Positions 24,087 through 36,860 of a DNA stretch of 64,000 nucleotides are shown piece by piece. A model generated the notes under the pieces. That model searched no databases. It was not told the DNA's origin and saw nothing but the letters and a program-made list of their open reading frames with translations. The DNA is from Haberlea rhodopensis (taxonomy: Eukaryota > Streptophyta > Magnoliopsida > Lamiales > Gesneriaceae), in contig CAJQUN010000452.1 in NCBI GenBank assembly GCA_907163345.1, positions 372,001-436,000 of the forward strand. The letters are read 5' to 3'. The translations under genes and the position numbers were made by a program. How positions within the stretch are numbered: position 1 is the first letter of the stretch; every line of letters starts with the position of its first letter.

Positions 24087-24658
24087 AAAAATTTTGCCTC
24101 GAAATTTCAACACGCACCTCTACGAGGAATGACAACATAGTTCAAAATCATAACAGAGACAAGGTAGCATTGACATGCCGTCGAATATCTTACTAGACCA
24201 CACATGGTCTGATAAATCTCGAATCCAAACATGACCAATCACAAGGAACCACCCCAGCTACCCATTTTCGATTTACATTTCCCTTCTATTTACTTATTAT
24301 CGATACAAGTGATGATGTCTCATTACATCAATCCAATTAAGGGAACATATCACAATATTCATGAAATTTCTTAAAGCAAGTCATTTAGATTCTCGTTCGG
24401 AAATCAAAATCATGAATATCAAGTTATAACTTAATAATACCTCGTTGCATTAATCATCAGATTTCTATGTTAGACAGAGTTCATGCAAGAATCCTCAAAC
24501 TCTCCAATCACATTTACGTGTGCAAAGACATCATGACCTCATTTATTACACAATTAACATTTATTAGTATTCACGTAAAAGTGTCTTATCACATCAATCT
24601 AAAATTCCACAACTAACATGAGTCCGGCTAGTTAGATTTAAAATTCTAACATTCGTAT

Positions 24659-26266
24659 CTATCAGGATCGATTTCGGGGGTGGGTTGCCATTCCACACCC
24701 GAGTTCAACCAACTTGAGCTTCAATAGCTCGTGTTCTTGAATTAATGCACCGAGAGATTATATCGAGTTCGATTACAAAATCGAGCGGAAGACACTCGAC
24801 ATAACCGGCTCTAAACCAATTAACCATTTGAAAGACATTTTAAAGATATGCAAATAAAGTAAATAAACAAGCATTTGTTTATGGAAGTTCGAAGGTGGTG
24901 TAATCCTTCTACGTCTCACCTTCTTCCACCTCATGGAAGGATTCCACTAGAAGACTTTGATTTATACAATCCCGTTGTACAAATCCGATCCAGCTGGGTA
25001 TTCCCCATCCAACTAGAACTCCTAGCAACTCAACTACGTATGTTCTTTAATTTCTCACATACAAAGACATATCAATCGGTTGTGATGAATCATCAACCGT
25101 TACAATGATATTCACTCATCTATTAAGCTCTCAAATACAATGAATAGAGTGAATATAAAGGCACAAATCATTCCATAGTGAATCGGATATAGCAAGGTAA
25201 GAGGTGCCAAAGGTTTGGGGAGTGCTCTTCATTTAGCAGCTTTTGTCTTTGAAATTCCCCAATTGAATCCCAAGTGGGTTTGCTTTGGAAGGCTTTGATT
25301 GATCTTCAATCACCTTATTTTAGCTTCCAAGACTTGTATATATAGCCCCAAACAATGATATATACGTTTGACACAAGAATATGCCCGTTGGAAAAGGTTC
25401 ACCATTCCCGAGCTTGCAACAGTCATATTCTGGTTTCTTGGTTTTTTGTATTTCGGACCGCACTGGCCGGATCAGCTTGGGCAGATCAATCTTTCCGGAT
25501 CAGTCTGGGCAGATCAGTCTTGCCGGATCAGTCTGGACAATCAGTCTGATACGAAACAGATTTATAAATTTGCTCTTCCAATCTGTTGCTTGTAGCTCTT
25601 GATTCTTTGATTTCTGGGCAAAGTGATCTACATGAAAGTTGTAGCCCTTTCTATTAGCTTTCCACGAAATCAAGAATCACTCGATTTCGAGTTTGTATGA
25701 CAGAGTTATGCTTGAATACGAGGCGATGGTCCTGCTGTATGTTTGATGGATGCAGCAGCACATGGTGTGACTTGCAAAAGCTTTTTGGCCATCTTAACGT
25801 CCGATTCAGTCTTTGACTTTCAAAAATGACTTGTAGATCTTTGTCTTAGATTTCCAACCCATACTGGATCATCTCATTCCGATAAGCGAGCTAAGAGTTA
25901 TGCCCAACAGACTGACAGTTGCTTGTTGTTTCTTCGCGGTACAGCTCGATCTTGCAGGCATCTTTTCTCCTTGATAACATTTGAACTATCCGATCTGTTG
26001 TGAAATATGAATTTTAGTATTTTGAGTTGGCTGTTCAACCTCTTTGGAAGCATGCCATTTCGATATCCGAGCTACGAGATATGATCGAAACAATCCGCTC
26101 TGCCAGGATTTCAGTCTTTGTCCAGCTTGATATTTTCAAGCTACTTCTTTGTAATTCATCAAGCTCTTAATTATGATCTATGAACTGCACACTTGATGAA
26201 ATATTTTATCAACACAATAACAAGTTTTGTTAACATCAAAACCAAGATTATTCGGGTTTCCCAACA
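24659..26266 (-). repeat. 3' LTR of element C
   Basis: Runs from TATCAGGATCGATTTCGG to TTTCCCAACA (plus-strand reading). It contains a CCGGATCAGTCTGGGCAGATCAGTCT tandem of 14-bp monomers at about 25455-25545, upstream (in element sense) of the TATATATA box at about 25337. Confidence 0.88.
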
Positions 26267-27109
26267 ATCCCCCCTTTTTATGATCACAAAACTTGAATAA
26301 AAGTATGAACATTAAAGCACAATGTTGCATAACAAGAAATTATATTTTTAAAATAACATATTTCTCCCCCTTTTTGTGTGAATATAAAAGGAAGACAAAT
26401 AAAATTTACTCCCTCTCAAGGATTGAGATCAAACTCTCCCCCTTAATTTTAAAAAGTTTGAAAATTTGAACAAGTGGGGGGCAAATGGGATAGGCTATAA
26501 CAAATTAAAAATAATAATGCACATTTAATTTTTGAACAAAAATAACTCTTTTGATGATAGATGAAGCATACTTGGCAATAAATTTGAATTTTTTTGACAA
26601 AACTCAACAATGTCCATTTCATCTTTCTGCGATGGCAGCATACTTAGTCCAGCTTGAACTAATAAACAGCTTTCCTAGAGCAAGTTTGGGCTGAAAGACC
26701 TATACTGCTGTGATCCTCAATGAGTCTAGTTTGCAACGCAAAAAACGGTTTGTCATTTGGACATCCGAGCAAGAAGTTATGCCAATTTTCCCAAAGTCGC
26801 TGCAAGCTGCCAGAAAAACTAAAATGCTTCGAAAATTGTTAGATAAAATCTCAAAATAAAAATTTTAAACTTAAATAGAGTTTAGAACCAAATTGAACGA
26901 GAATTTGAACATTTAAAATAGATTTTAAAATTATTTTCGTGCAAAATGAATGCAATGAAATTGATTTTTATGCTAAAAATTTTCATACACCAAGTTTTAG
27001 AAAATTATGCTATGAAAGTAATTTCATGCTTATGAGAAATTTTCTATAAAAGATTTCCGTCTAAAATCGGTTAAAATGCTTTCGAAGAACAACCTGCTCT
27101 GATACCACT

Positions 27110-28667
27110 TGTCGGGATCGATTTCGGGGGTGGGTTGTCATTCCACACCCGAGTTCAACCAACTTGAGTTTCAATAGCTCGTGTTCTTGAACTAATGCAC
27201 CGAGAGATTATATCGAGTTCGATTACAAAATCGATCGGAAGACACCCAACATAACCAGCTCTAAACTGATTAACCATTTGTAAAGACATTTTAAAGATAT
27301 GCAAATAAAGTAAATAAACAAGCATTTGTTTATGGAAGTTCGAAGGTGGTGCAATCCTTCTACGTCTCCCCTTCTTCCACCTCATGGAAGGATTCTACTA
27401 GAAGACTTTGATTTATACAATCCCGTTGTACAAACCCGATCCAGTTGGGTAATTCCCCATCCAACTAGAACTCCGAGTAACGCAACTATGTATGTTCTTT
27501 AATGTCTCACATACAAAGACATCTCAATCGGTTGTGATGAATCATCAACCGTTACAATGATATTTACTTATCTATTAAGCTCTCAAATACAATGAATAGA
27601 GTGAATATAAAGGCACAAATGATTCCATAATGAATCTGATACAGCAAGGTAAGAGGTGCCAAAGGTTTGGGGAGTGCTCTTCATTTAGCAGCTTTTGTCT
27701 TTGAAGTTCCCCAATTGAATCCCAAGTGGGTTTGCTTTGGAAGGCTTGGATTGATCTGCAATCACCTTATTTTAGCTTCCAAGGACTTGTATATATAGCC
27801 CCAAACAATGATATATACGTTAGACACAAGAATATGTCCCGTTGGAAAAGGTTCGGCACCATTCCCGAGCTTGCAACAGTCATATTCTAGTTTCTGGGCT
27901 CTTTGTATTTCGGACCGGACTGGTCGGATCAGTCTTGTACAGATCAGTCTGGCCGGATCAGCTTGGGCAAATTAGTCTGGCCTGATCAGTCTGGGCAGAT
28001 CAGTCTTGCCGGATCAGTCTGGACAATCAGCTTGATATAAAACAGATTGATAAACTTGCTCTTTCCGATCTGTTGCTTGTAGCTCTTGATCTTTGATTTC
28101 TGGGCAAAGTGATTTACATGAAAGTTGTAGCCCTTTCTCTGATATTTCCACGGAATCAAGAATCACTCGATTTTGAGTTCGTATGACAGAGTTATGCTCG
28201 AAATACGAGGCGATGTTCCTGCTGTATATTTGTCTTAGCTTTCCAACCCATACTGGATCGTCTCGTTCCGATAAGCGAGCTAAGAGTTATGTCCAACAGA
28301 CTGACAGTTGCTTGCTGTATGCTATTTCTTCGCGGTACAACTCGATCTTGCAGGTGTCTTTTCTCCTTGATAACATTCGAACTAGCCGATCTGTTGTGAG
28401 ATATGACTTTTAGTATTTTGAGTTGGCTGTTCAACCTCTTTGGAAGCACGCCATTTCGATATCCGGGCTATGAGATATGATCGAAACAATCCGCTCTGCC
28501 CGGATTTCAGTCTTGGTCCAGCTTGATATTTTCAAGCTACTTCTTTGTAATTCATCAAGCTCTTAATTAAGATCTACGAACTGCACACTTGATGAAATAT
28601 GTTAGTAACACAATAACAAGTTTTGTTAACTCAAAACCAAGATTATTCGGGTTTCCAAAACCCAACA
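27110..28667 (-). repeat. 5' LTR of element C
   Basis: Starts TGTCGGGATCGATTTCGG and ends AAACCCAACA. It has the same structure as the other LTR, including the GATCAGTC tandem at about 27917-28028, but a shorter downstream part: a block near 28220 is missing relative to 25735-25850. Confidence 0.88.
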
Positions 28668-30784
28668 GTATCTACACGAGATATCCTTAGGGTGCTAACC
28701 AACCTTTGAGCAAGGTCATTTCCACAGTTTCAATACTTTTAACATCATCATTCAAAGATCTAACATATACATATATTTTCATTGATGTCAATCATTTCTA
28801 GTTCATTCTAATCTTTCACCCCACTATTTCTTTCAACTTTTCACTTAACAATTTATCATGTCATTTTTCAATATTAGACAAAGTTCTTATAAGATCATTT
28901 AAATTCTCACACAAATGTGTATACCCTTCCATTACGTAGCAATAGACTTTGTATCTCACATGATGCCACATTTCAATTATTGCATGCTCTCAACACCTCA
29001 TTTAGTTAACAAATTCATAATGATCTTCTACCAAACAGATCTTATCTAATTTCTATCGCTACTCTTCCATTCGATCATATTATTATGTGTTTCATCACCT
29101 TCCACTATTATTTTTTCATTTTAGCTTAGTGTAAATACACTACTAATTATGATTCATCATATCTAAACTCTTAATCATTCATGAGGGTACAATTCAAGTA
29201 TATGGTGTATCAATCACACTCTCCAGTGGTTATCATGCAATTTCATTACCCCTCACAGATTCACATCTTATAGACATTAACAATATTCCATGTTGCATTT
29301 ATCTCATGTAAAGTAACTAGTCATCATAGTAAATTGTTTTCAATTAGACTTCCTACCATTCCTTTCTCAATATCAACTTTATGAAATTTAAATTGCAGCA
29401 ATATTAACTTCGCATACAAAATTTCATACCTATATTGATGCAATCATCAATAAGATATACATTAGCATCATATCATCATGATCATCACCGTACACATATG
29501 CTCTAAAGCATCAATCTTTCCACATCTAATCACTCAGCTATCATCTGGGGTAAAATAAGTTCTAGAAATAAACTCGTTAGTACTTCTCATAATCGCATAC
29601 CTCATCAATTACGCGTTACTGACATTCATAATGTCTCCATCATCGAACGTGAATACCATTGCGTCAAAAGTTTCACTCATCCATGTACACCTCATACTAC
29701 AACAGTATATTATCACATGTTTGTGTGATTAAATTCAACATAAGGAGCAGTTTCGTAAATCAATGACATTTCTTTTTCAATCATTTATGTAACAGAGTAT
29801 TATTTCACAAATGGACAATACATCATAGTATAGTAAGCATTCATGACTCTTATCCATCAGCCTCATCGCATATCATTTTCTAGCAATATCTGATGTCAAA
29901 TAATTACTAAAACATTCATTAGTAATTATTACATGCATATATCATCATCTATATGCCTTTCGATTATTAACTCAATCTCAATCATACTAAATTATTTAAT
30001 CATGTTGTTCAATTATCACAGGTATTCTCATAATGACATTATTCCATTATTCTTCACTTATTTCTAATTCATCATTAATCATCACATGATTATTCATCAT
30101 TACTGTCATTATGCATCGGTCATAACACAATAATTTCACATTTAGCCGACATTCACGATAGTTTCACGTCACCCTGGGACGTTCACAATGATCACATGTC
30201 CATACATGACATTCATAGTGATCTCACGCCGAACTGTGGCATTCCATATCCTCCCATACCATTCCCACTAACCTCATTCTCACAAGATTACAACCAATTC
30301 AATATAGCACGTGATTAATCAATTATTAATCCTACAACATACCAATCTAGCATGCTTTCACAACAATAAATACCATCTCAAGCGATTATTATTCTCCCTC
30401 AATATCTCATCACTGAATACCATAACCTATTTCATCACCAGTTCTGTCACCAACCGCTTTTACATGCATAATCGATAATCACAATATTATCTATAGATCA
30501 ATAGAGAAAGTTCAAATTAACATATACTAGTATGTTAAACAAGATATACCTTTACCTCAACTCCTGATGATTTTTCATCATTCATATATCCCCTTGGGTC
30601 GAAACGGCCGCACCAAGGAACATTGACATAAGCTCTTGGTCAAGCCAATCTAAGACGATGAGAAATTCCTCAAAATATGCATGTTTCCATAATCTCGCAA
30701 ACATAGTCCTTCGTGAACAAGTCATATAATCGATTTCCCACACATTACAATATAATATAACAGTTTATACAAATTACTCATATG

Positions 30785-31135
30785 TCAATCTGTGACACTC
30801 ATAATATTCCACGTCAGCCCGTGACGTGTCAACCCGTGACATCATAATATCCTCGTCAACCCGTGAGGGTATATGTCAACCCGTGACATCGTAGTATCCT
30901 TGTCAACCTGTGACGGTACCTGTCAACCCATGACATCGTAATATCCTCGTCAACCCATGACAATACATGTCAACCCGTGACATCATAGTATCCTCGTCAA
31001 CCCGTGACGGTACATGTAAACCCGTGATATCGTAATACCCTCATCAACCCATGACGTTACATGTCAACCTTTGACATCATAATATCGTTGTCAACCCGTG
31101 ACGGTACATGTCAACCCGTGACATCATAGTATCCT
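30785..31135. repeat. TGTCAACCCGTGACAT tandem in element A
   Basis: About nine copies of ATGTCAACCCGTGACATC...ATATCCTCGTCAACCCGTGACGGTAC (period about 47 bp), itself made of two half-units. Its reverse complement appears in the internal region of element B at about 36930-37060 (GTTGACATGTACCGTCACG), linking the two elements. Confidence 0.85.
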
Positions 31136-31952
31136 GCAATTCACGACTGTTATTATCTTTCAATTAATAAAATATATATATCTTTGCTCGTACGTAATCA
31201 TGTACATGTATCATTATACTCATCGGATTCACATACCGTATTTTCACAATGTCCGTTATCACATATCAACAGTATTGCGCTGTATATCATCCTCTGTTGT
31301 CAGGTATCATACCTTGTCTCTCTTTTGACTTCTCCTACAACATTCAACTTCTCCCTAATGCATATATACGTACATAACATGTCCACGATTTCAGTAAAAT
31401 TGATTTACCCCCCTTTCTAGCCATAATATCATATCACCATTGACATAAAATAATATCAGCATGGCACATCGTTTCTCGTTTTTTTTATTTTCCTGCAAAA
31501 TCAGATTTCTTAGCACTTGTCATATATACAATGTGCATACTATTTCAATCAACATCATTTACTCTTTCACTGTTCACTACATCAAATTACTAGTACCTAT
31601 CAACTTAACATTTCAGTCGTCGTTCATCATACTGTTACAACAGTTAAATCTATGAATTGCTATTTAAATATGTTACCGGTTGATAGCACTCTTCAATAAT
31701 ACCACCCTTGGTGCGTACACTCATCGGTATTACTGGTTATTTCTCAATATCGTTTCCATCGTATTCTATACGATCCTGCAACCACGATGGTTAGCAATAA
31801 CACATTTTTATTTATGATTTCATATCATACTTTGCACATAAGTATAAAAACCATGTCACACTGATATAAAACCACTATCATGCGTAACCTATTTGCTATT
31901 TATCTCTATTGGTACATTCATTGGCCCTCAAACAGCCCGAAGAGCAAACCTT

Positions 31953-31964
31953 GCTCTGATACCA
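31953..31964 (-). promoter_or_regulatory. Primer binding site of element A
   Basis: Minus-strand TGGTATCAGAGC lies 3 nt inside the 5' LTR end at 31968. It is complementary to the 3' end of initiator methionine tRNA, as in many plant LTR elements. Confidence 0.85.
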
Positions 31965-31967
31965 CAA

Positions 31968-32878
31968 TGTAAGGACCCCAACTCCTAATCTCGTCATTAA
32001 TGCATTTATCATTAGCATTAATGTATGCATTTATAACATTATGGAATTCTTACTATATTCCTCGTAACTATATCATAACCTCTATAATTTTTTACCATAA
32101 TTCCCCAGTAACCCAACTCTAGGCATGAATAAAATTCACATATGCATACACTTCATACAACACTTTATCTGTTCTCAAATCATTCTGCAATTCTTCATCA
32201 ATTAAATTGCATGCACCGCTTAATGAACAAAGAAATTTCAAAGCACGTATACATTCCATATACACATATCATTATGCTCACAACCGAGCATCGTCACTAC
32301 CGAGCATCGAACGAATAAATGTGTAATTCTTTGTATAAATACATTACCATGTACTCATACTGGTACCACGTTCCTGCGAGTATTCTCCATCACTGCTCGA
32401 GCTCATTTCCAGAGCCGATATTATACATGCTTTACCTGTTTCAACATAAACAATCCCCACATAGGGTGAGCACACTCCAACTCAACAGTCATACTCATAT
32501 CAATATACAAAATTGAAATGCAACTAAATAAGATTATTAAAATCTATAAAATATGCTCCCTGAATAAATCTGGCCAATGAAGGCTTTCTTAAACTGTTCC
32601 TGTTTCAATATGTCACAAATCAACAATCATCAAGATCGATAACATTATTTAAACGATGACACTCAATATCAAGATAAATCATTTCCTTAATGATACATCA
32701 CTTATTTCACAATCATAACCAACACAATTTAAAGGCACTCATGCCTATTTACTATGACCATTCTCAATGGTTTCTCATAACCAACATGCCCTCGGCATCC
32801 AAAACTCAACTCACATATTCGGATTATGTACACTTATGTATCCACAGTGCCTCAAGTACTAAACAATATTCATATAAT
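31968..32878 (-). repeat. Truncated 5' LTR of element A
   Basis: Aligns with the first 900 bp of 21783-24070 and then stops. From about 32879 the sequence is the LTR of element B in the other orientation. Confidence 0.85.
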
Positions 32879-35142
32879 TGGAATGGTTTTGGTGGGATCT
32901 GGGGTCCGGAGTACTTTGTACTGGGGCTGGTAATGGAAATTGAGTTGGAGAGATAATTATTGAAAACAGATGATTTTTAATGAATCAGGATGTTGCGGAG
33001 GTATTGATATTTTTGAGTCTTGGTGCTATATATACCAAGTGGACTCGATATTCCGTCATTGCACGGAATCTCTCATCGCTCTCTCCTCTCTCGCGCTCAA
33101 ACCTTTCCCCTAACCCTTCCCCTCTTTTCTTTTGGTAGCAAATCAATGGAGGCTCGTCTTGGAAGCCCGATTTCTTGAAGAAAAATTGGTAATTTTCTTC
33201 TCCTCACTTTTAGCTTTGATTTGATTATGGTATTGTGCTTGTTGGCTAAGTTTTGAGTTGGGTTTGAGAATTGGGGGTTTTGGTTAAAAATCTAAAAAGT
33301 TGTTTTTAGTGTTTTTATTGAGTTTAATTGGTGTATTGGAGGTGTTGAGGAAGTTAGGGGTGTTGGTTTTGAGTTTGGGTATGAAAAACACCATTAAAGC
33401 TCGAATTTTTGGGAAACCCGCAGGTCGCGATGGATCGCGGCTTGGAACCGATCGATCGCGACATGTTACTGATTTGGGAAGGCGATGAGCAGTAGCGGCG
33501 ATCGATCGTGAAAAGTGAGTGATCGATCGCAGGGGTCTTGGCGATCGATCGCAGGGGTCTTGGCGATCGATCGTGAGTTGTGGCGATCGATCGTGAGTTA
33601 TCGCGGCATGTTTATTTTTGGGCAGTGGGATGTGGCGATCGATCGCGGCTTTGCGTCGATCGATCGCGGCACTGTTCCCCTTTGATTTTCAAAAATTTTG
33701 GAAATTGTCGGGATTTTGGAATCGAGGTTTAAGTGGCCAATTTCCGGGGCAATGTCTACATTCCAATGGGGATGATATACTTTTAAAATGGATTGGGTGG
33801 AGCCAAAGTTTAATAAAATGAAATTCTCGGTTGAGTTTTTGGCTATCATTTGAACTTTTAAAATGGAATATTTTGGGTATTATGCATGCTTAACCCAGGG
33901 TCTTTTAAAATGGTTAATCGTCATGGATTGACGATGGGTTTAGAGGTTGTGAACGTGCTTGGGCACGTGGTTGCATGCTTATGTTTGATTGCAAGTTATT
34001 TATGTATTGGTACATAGTTCATCGGGTCGCGGGACTTGGGCAAGGTTGGACTCGAACTACGGAATTATAAGGTACGTATAACGTACGAACATAGCTTTAA
34101 ATGTATTATTGCAATTGTTGTGCACGAATAATATATGGGAATTGCGATCATTTGATATGCATTGGGAATTGCATGGTGCCACTTTTGAGCGAGCAATGAT
34201 TGGGATGTTGTCGCTATGGAGCGAACATCGGTTATGACGCCGCTACTGTTGAGCGTGCTTAAGGATAAAATGCCGCTATTGTGGAGCGAGCAATGAACTA
34301 GAACTATGAAATCATTGGTTAGATATATGTGATATCTATGGGTATTTATTTAATGGTTTAATCACATTTGATTATGAAACTGGTATGGCAGGAAGGAAAT
34401 TAGTTGATCAATGAGATTATCAACTGGCTTTTGGGAATTTAATGGTTTGGTTATTTTGAGAACATGGACAATAGATGAGGATGATACCATCCAGGGAGTA
34501 TCATTTAATTTCATGGCATTTACATTTTGTAAATTATGAACTGTAATATTATGATAATTGAATATTGATATGCTCACCCCGTGTGGGGCTGTCTCTGTTG
34601 GGGCAGGTGGTACAGGTGCAGCAATAGCCTTGGAGTTGAGCCCGAGCTGTTGATTGAGGTACTTCCAGGATTGAAGTACCAGAGCCGGTTGAATAAGTAT
34701 AACGGTAGATCCAGAGTTTAGATCGAGCTATGCATGGTAGGTGCTTCCAGGATCGAAGTGCCAGTAACGGTATGTGGTAGAATATCTTATACATTAGATA
34801 TACGTTTATTCATTGGGTGACCTCATGTGAGCACGTTTTTACGTGTATATGGAATGTATAAATGGGCATGGATGCTCTCTCTTCATGTATTGTCTGTATG
34901 CAATTAATTATGGAATTGCTAAAGGAACTGAGAGCATGTTAGTGTATTATGAGAGTGCATGCTATGTAACTGGCCTTGGTTGGGGAATTTGAATATTATG
35001 GGGTTCTAATGCAAGAAATTTTATAGATGGTATATGATGCTATGTTTGCATATGGTTTCCTTCCCCATGATAATATGATTGTATGCACTAATGGCATGGA
35101 TTAATACACTAATAGCGGGTTAAGAGCACGGGGGTCCTTACA
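32879..35142 (+). repeat. 5' LTR of element B (5' truncated)
   Basis: Aligns with 39641-41942. It has a CTATATATACC TATA box near 33028 and a cluster of GCGATCGATCGC palindromes (about 33430-33672) in the transcribed leader after a GTAATTTTC donor-like site. It ends GGGGGTCCTTACA. Confidence 0.88.
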
Positions 35143-35146
35143 TTAG

Positions 35147-35158
35147 TGGTATCAGAGC
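35147..35158 (+). promoter_or_regulatory. Primer binding site of element B
   Basis: TGGTATCAGAGC, complementary to the initiator methionine tRNA 3' end, 4 nt after the LTR end. Confidence 0.87.
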
Positions 35159-35399
35159 AGTGGTTTGCTCTTTGGGGCTGTTGAGGGCCTAGGAACATGT
35201 TGATAGAAATGGGAAGCACATACTTATGCATGATGGTAGTTAGTGTTGTGTGGCACAACTATATTGCTTATGTGCATTTATGATATGTGTTTATAATTGA
35301 AATATGTTGTTGCTAACCATGGTGGTTGCAGGGTCATATGGGACATGGATTATGCATTGCGGTTGCATATATATTGAGTGATGATTTTAATGTTTTGCT

Positions 35400-36860
35400 G
35401 CTAAATGTTGAAGCGATGGTGAATTCCGCATGTCACATTTGAAGCGAGGTGCATTAAGATACAATCTTAACGATGTATATTGGTATATGGGTTATGCATT
35501 GTGGTTGCATAGATGGCGTAGCGATGTGAATACTTGCCGCTGTCATACCGTAGCGATGAGAGAATATTTATCGCTAATATGAAGCGAAGAACACGAGCGC
35601 TGTCATATTATAGCGAGGGATATTATTTTCCGTTGGTATTGTCTAAGCGAGGGGTATTTCCGCTGTCATGTTAACGCGAGGGGTATTTCCGCTGTCATGT
35701 TAACGCGATGGGTATTTCCGCTGTCATGATAAAACGAGGTGTATTGGTGCCGCTGTCATACCATCGCGGTGAAGAATATTTGTCGCTTAAACGAGGGATA
35801 TTATACCGCTAATATGGAGTAGCGATGAGCTTTCCGCTGTCATATGATAGCGATGAAGAGTATTTGCCGTTTAAGCGAGGGATATTATGCCGCTGGTATG
35901 TCGAAGCGAAGTAGCGAAGAGGGATATTTGCCGCTGTATAGCGAGGGATATCATGACGCTAGTTTATTGGCGATGGTTTATGCCACCGGGTATCTATATA
36001 GCGATGGTTCATTCCGTTAGTTTATTGGCAATGGTTTATGCCGCCGAGTGTCTATATAGCGATGGTTCATTCCGCTAGTTTATTGACGATGGTTTATGTC
36101 ACCGGGTATCTATATAGCGATGGTTCATTCCGCTAGTTTATTGGCGATGGTTTATGCTGTCGGGTGTCTATATAGCGATGGTTCATTCCGCTAGTTTATT
36201 GGCGATGGTTTATGCCACCGGGTACTATATAGCGATGGTACATTTCGCTAGTTTATTGGCGATGGTTTATGCCGCCGGGTATCTATATAGCTATGGTTCA
36301 TTCCGCTAGTTTATTAGCGATGGTTTATGACGTCGGGTATCTATATAGCGATGGTACATTCCGATAGTTTATTGGCGATTGTTTATACCACCGGGTATTC
36401 ATAGCGATGGGTCATTCCACTACATCTATTGGCGATGGTTCACGCCGCCGGGTATTATATATCGATGGGTCATTCCGCTACATCTATTGGTGATGGTTCA
36501 TGCCGCCAGGTATTATATAGCGATGGGTCATTCCGCTACATCTATTGGCGATGGTTTATGCCGCCAGATATTATATAGCGATGGGTCATTCCGCTGCATC
36601 TATTGGCGATGGTTCATACCGCCAGGTATTATATAGCGATGGGTCATTCCGCTACATCTATGGCGATGGTTCATACCGCCGGATATCTATAGCGATGTTT
36701 TATGCCGCTGACTCTATGGCGAGGGATCATGCCGCTGATTTTATAGCGATGGGTTATGCTGCTATCTACGTAGCACGGGATTGTGCCGCCCGCGAGCTAT
36801 GGGTGTTGATTATGTACCGCTATTGGACGACGGAGACATGTATGCCGCTATCTTGTTAGC
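35400..36860. repeat. 58-bp GCGATGG tandem array in element B
   Basis: From about 35930 the unit GCGATGGTTCATTCCGCTAG / TTTATTGGCGATGGTTTATG / CCGCCGGGTATCTATATA (58 bp) repeats about 13 times with drift. Before that, from 35400, shorter irregular GCGAGGGGTATTTCCGCTGT-type units form a looser array. Chance open frames across it are repeat translation. Confidence 0.9.

Larger units (their letters stand above)
24659..28667 (-). mobile_element. LTR element C, non-autonomous relative of SIRE-type copia, TSD GTATC
   Basis: A complete 4.0-kb element nested in element A. The LTRs are 24659-26266 and 27110-28667, and exact 5-bp TSDs GTATC lie at 24654-24658 and 28668-28672. The internal region is only 843 bp and non-coding. 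It has a polypurine tract (AAAAAGGGGGGAT, minus strand) just inside the left LTR and a primer binding site GCTCTGATACCA (27096-27107, minus-strand TGGTATCAGAGC). The LTRs share the block TTCTGGAAGTTCGAAG...CTTCTACGTCTCC with element D and with the SIRE-type element at 57 kb, so it was probably mobilised by that lineage. Confidence 0.9.
21783..32878 (-). mobile_element. LTR element A (LARD-like, Ty3/gypsy type), 5' LTR truncated, with nested element C
   Basis: Minus-strand element. The 3' LTR is 21783-24070 and the polypurine tract 24071-24086. The internal region runs to 31952 and the primer binding site is 31953-31964. The partial 5' LTR is 31968-32878. No gag or pol reading frame survives or is recognisable; about 3.9 kb of internal DNA remains after removing the nested element C (24659-28667). 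Long LTRs, a tRNA-Met-type binding site and the AGTGGGGGA tract resemble chromovirus-type gypsy elements, and the lack of coding makes it a LARD-like non-autonomous derivative. The 5' LTR is cut at about 32878 and joined to the 5' LTR of element B. Confidence 0.8.

Noticed and set aside
35887..36859. Plus-strand frames with repeated GDGS/FRYIYWRW-type peptides
   Set aside because: Translation of the 58-bp tandem array in element B.
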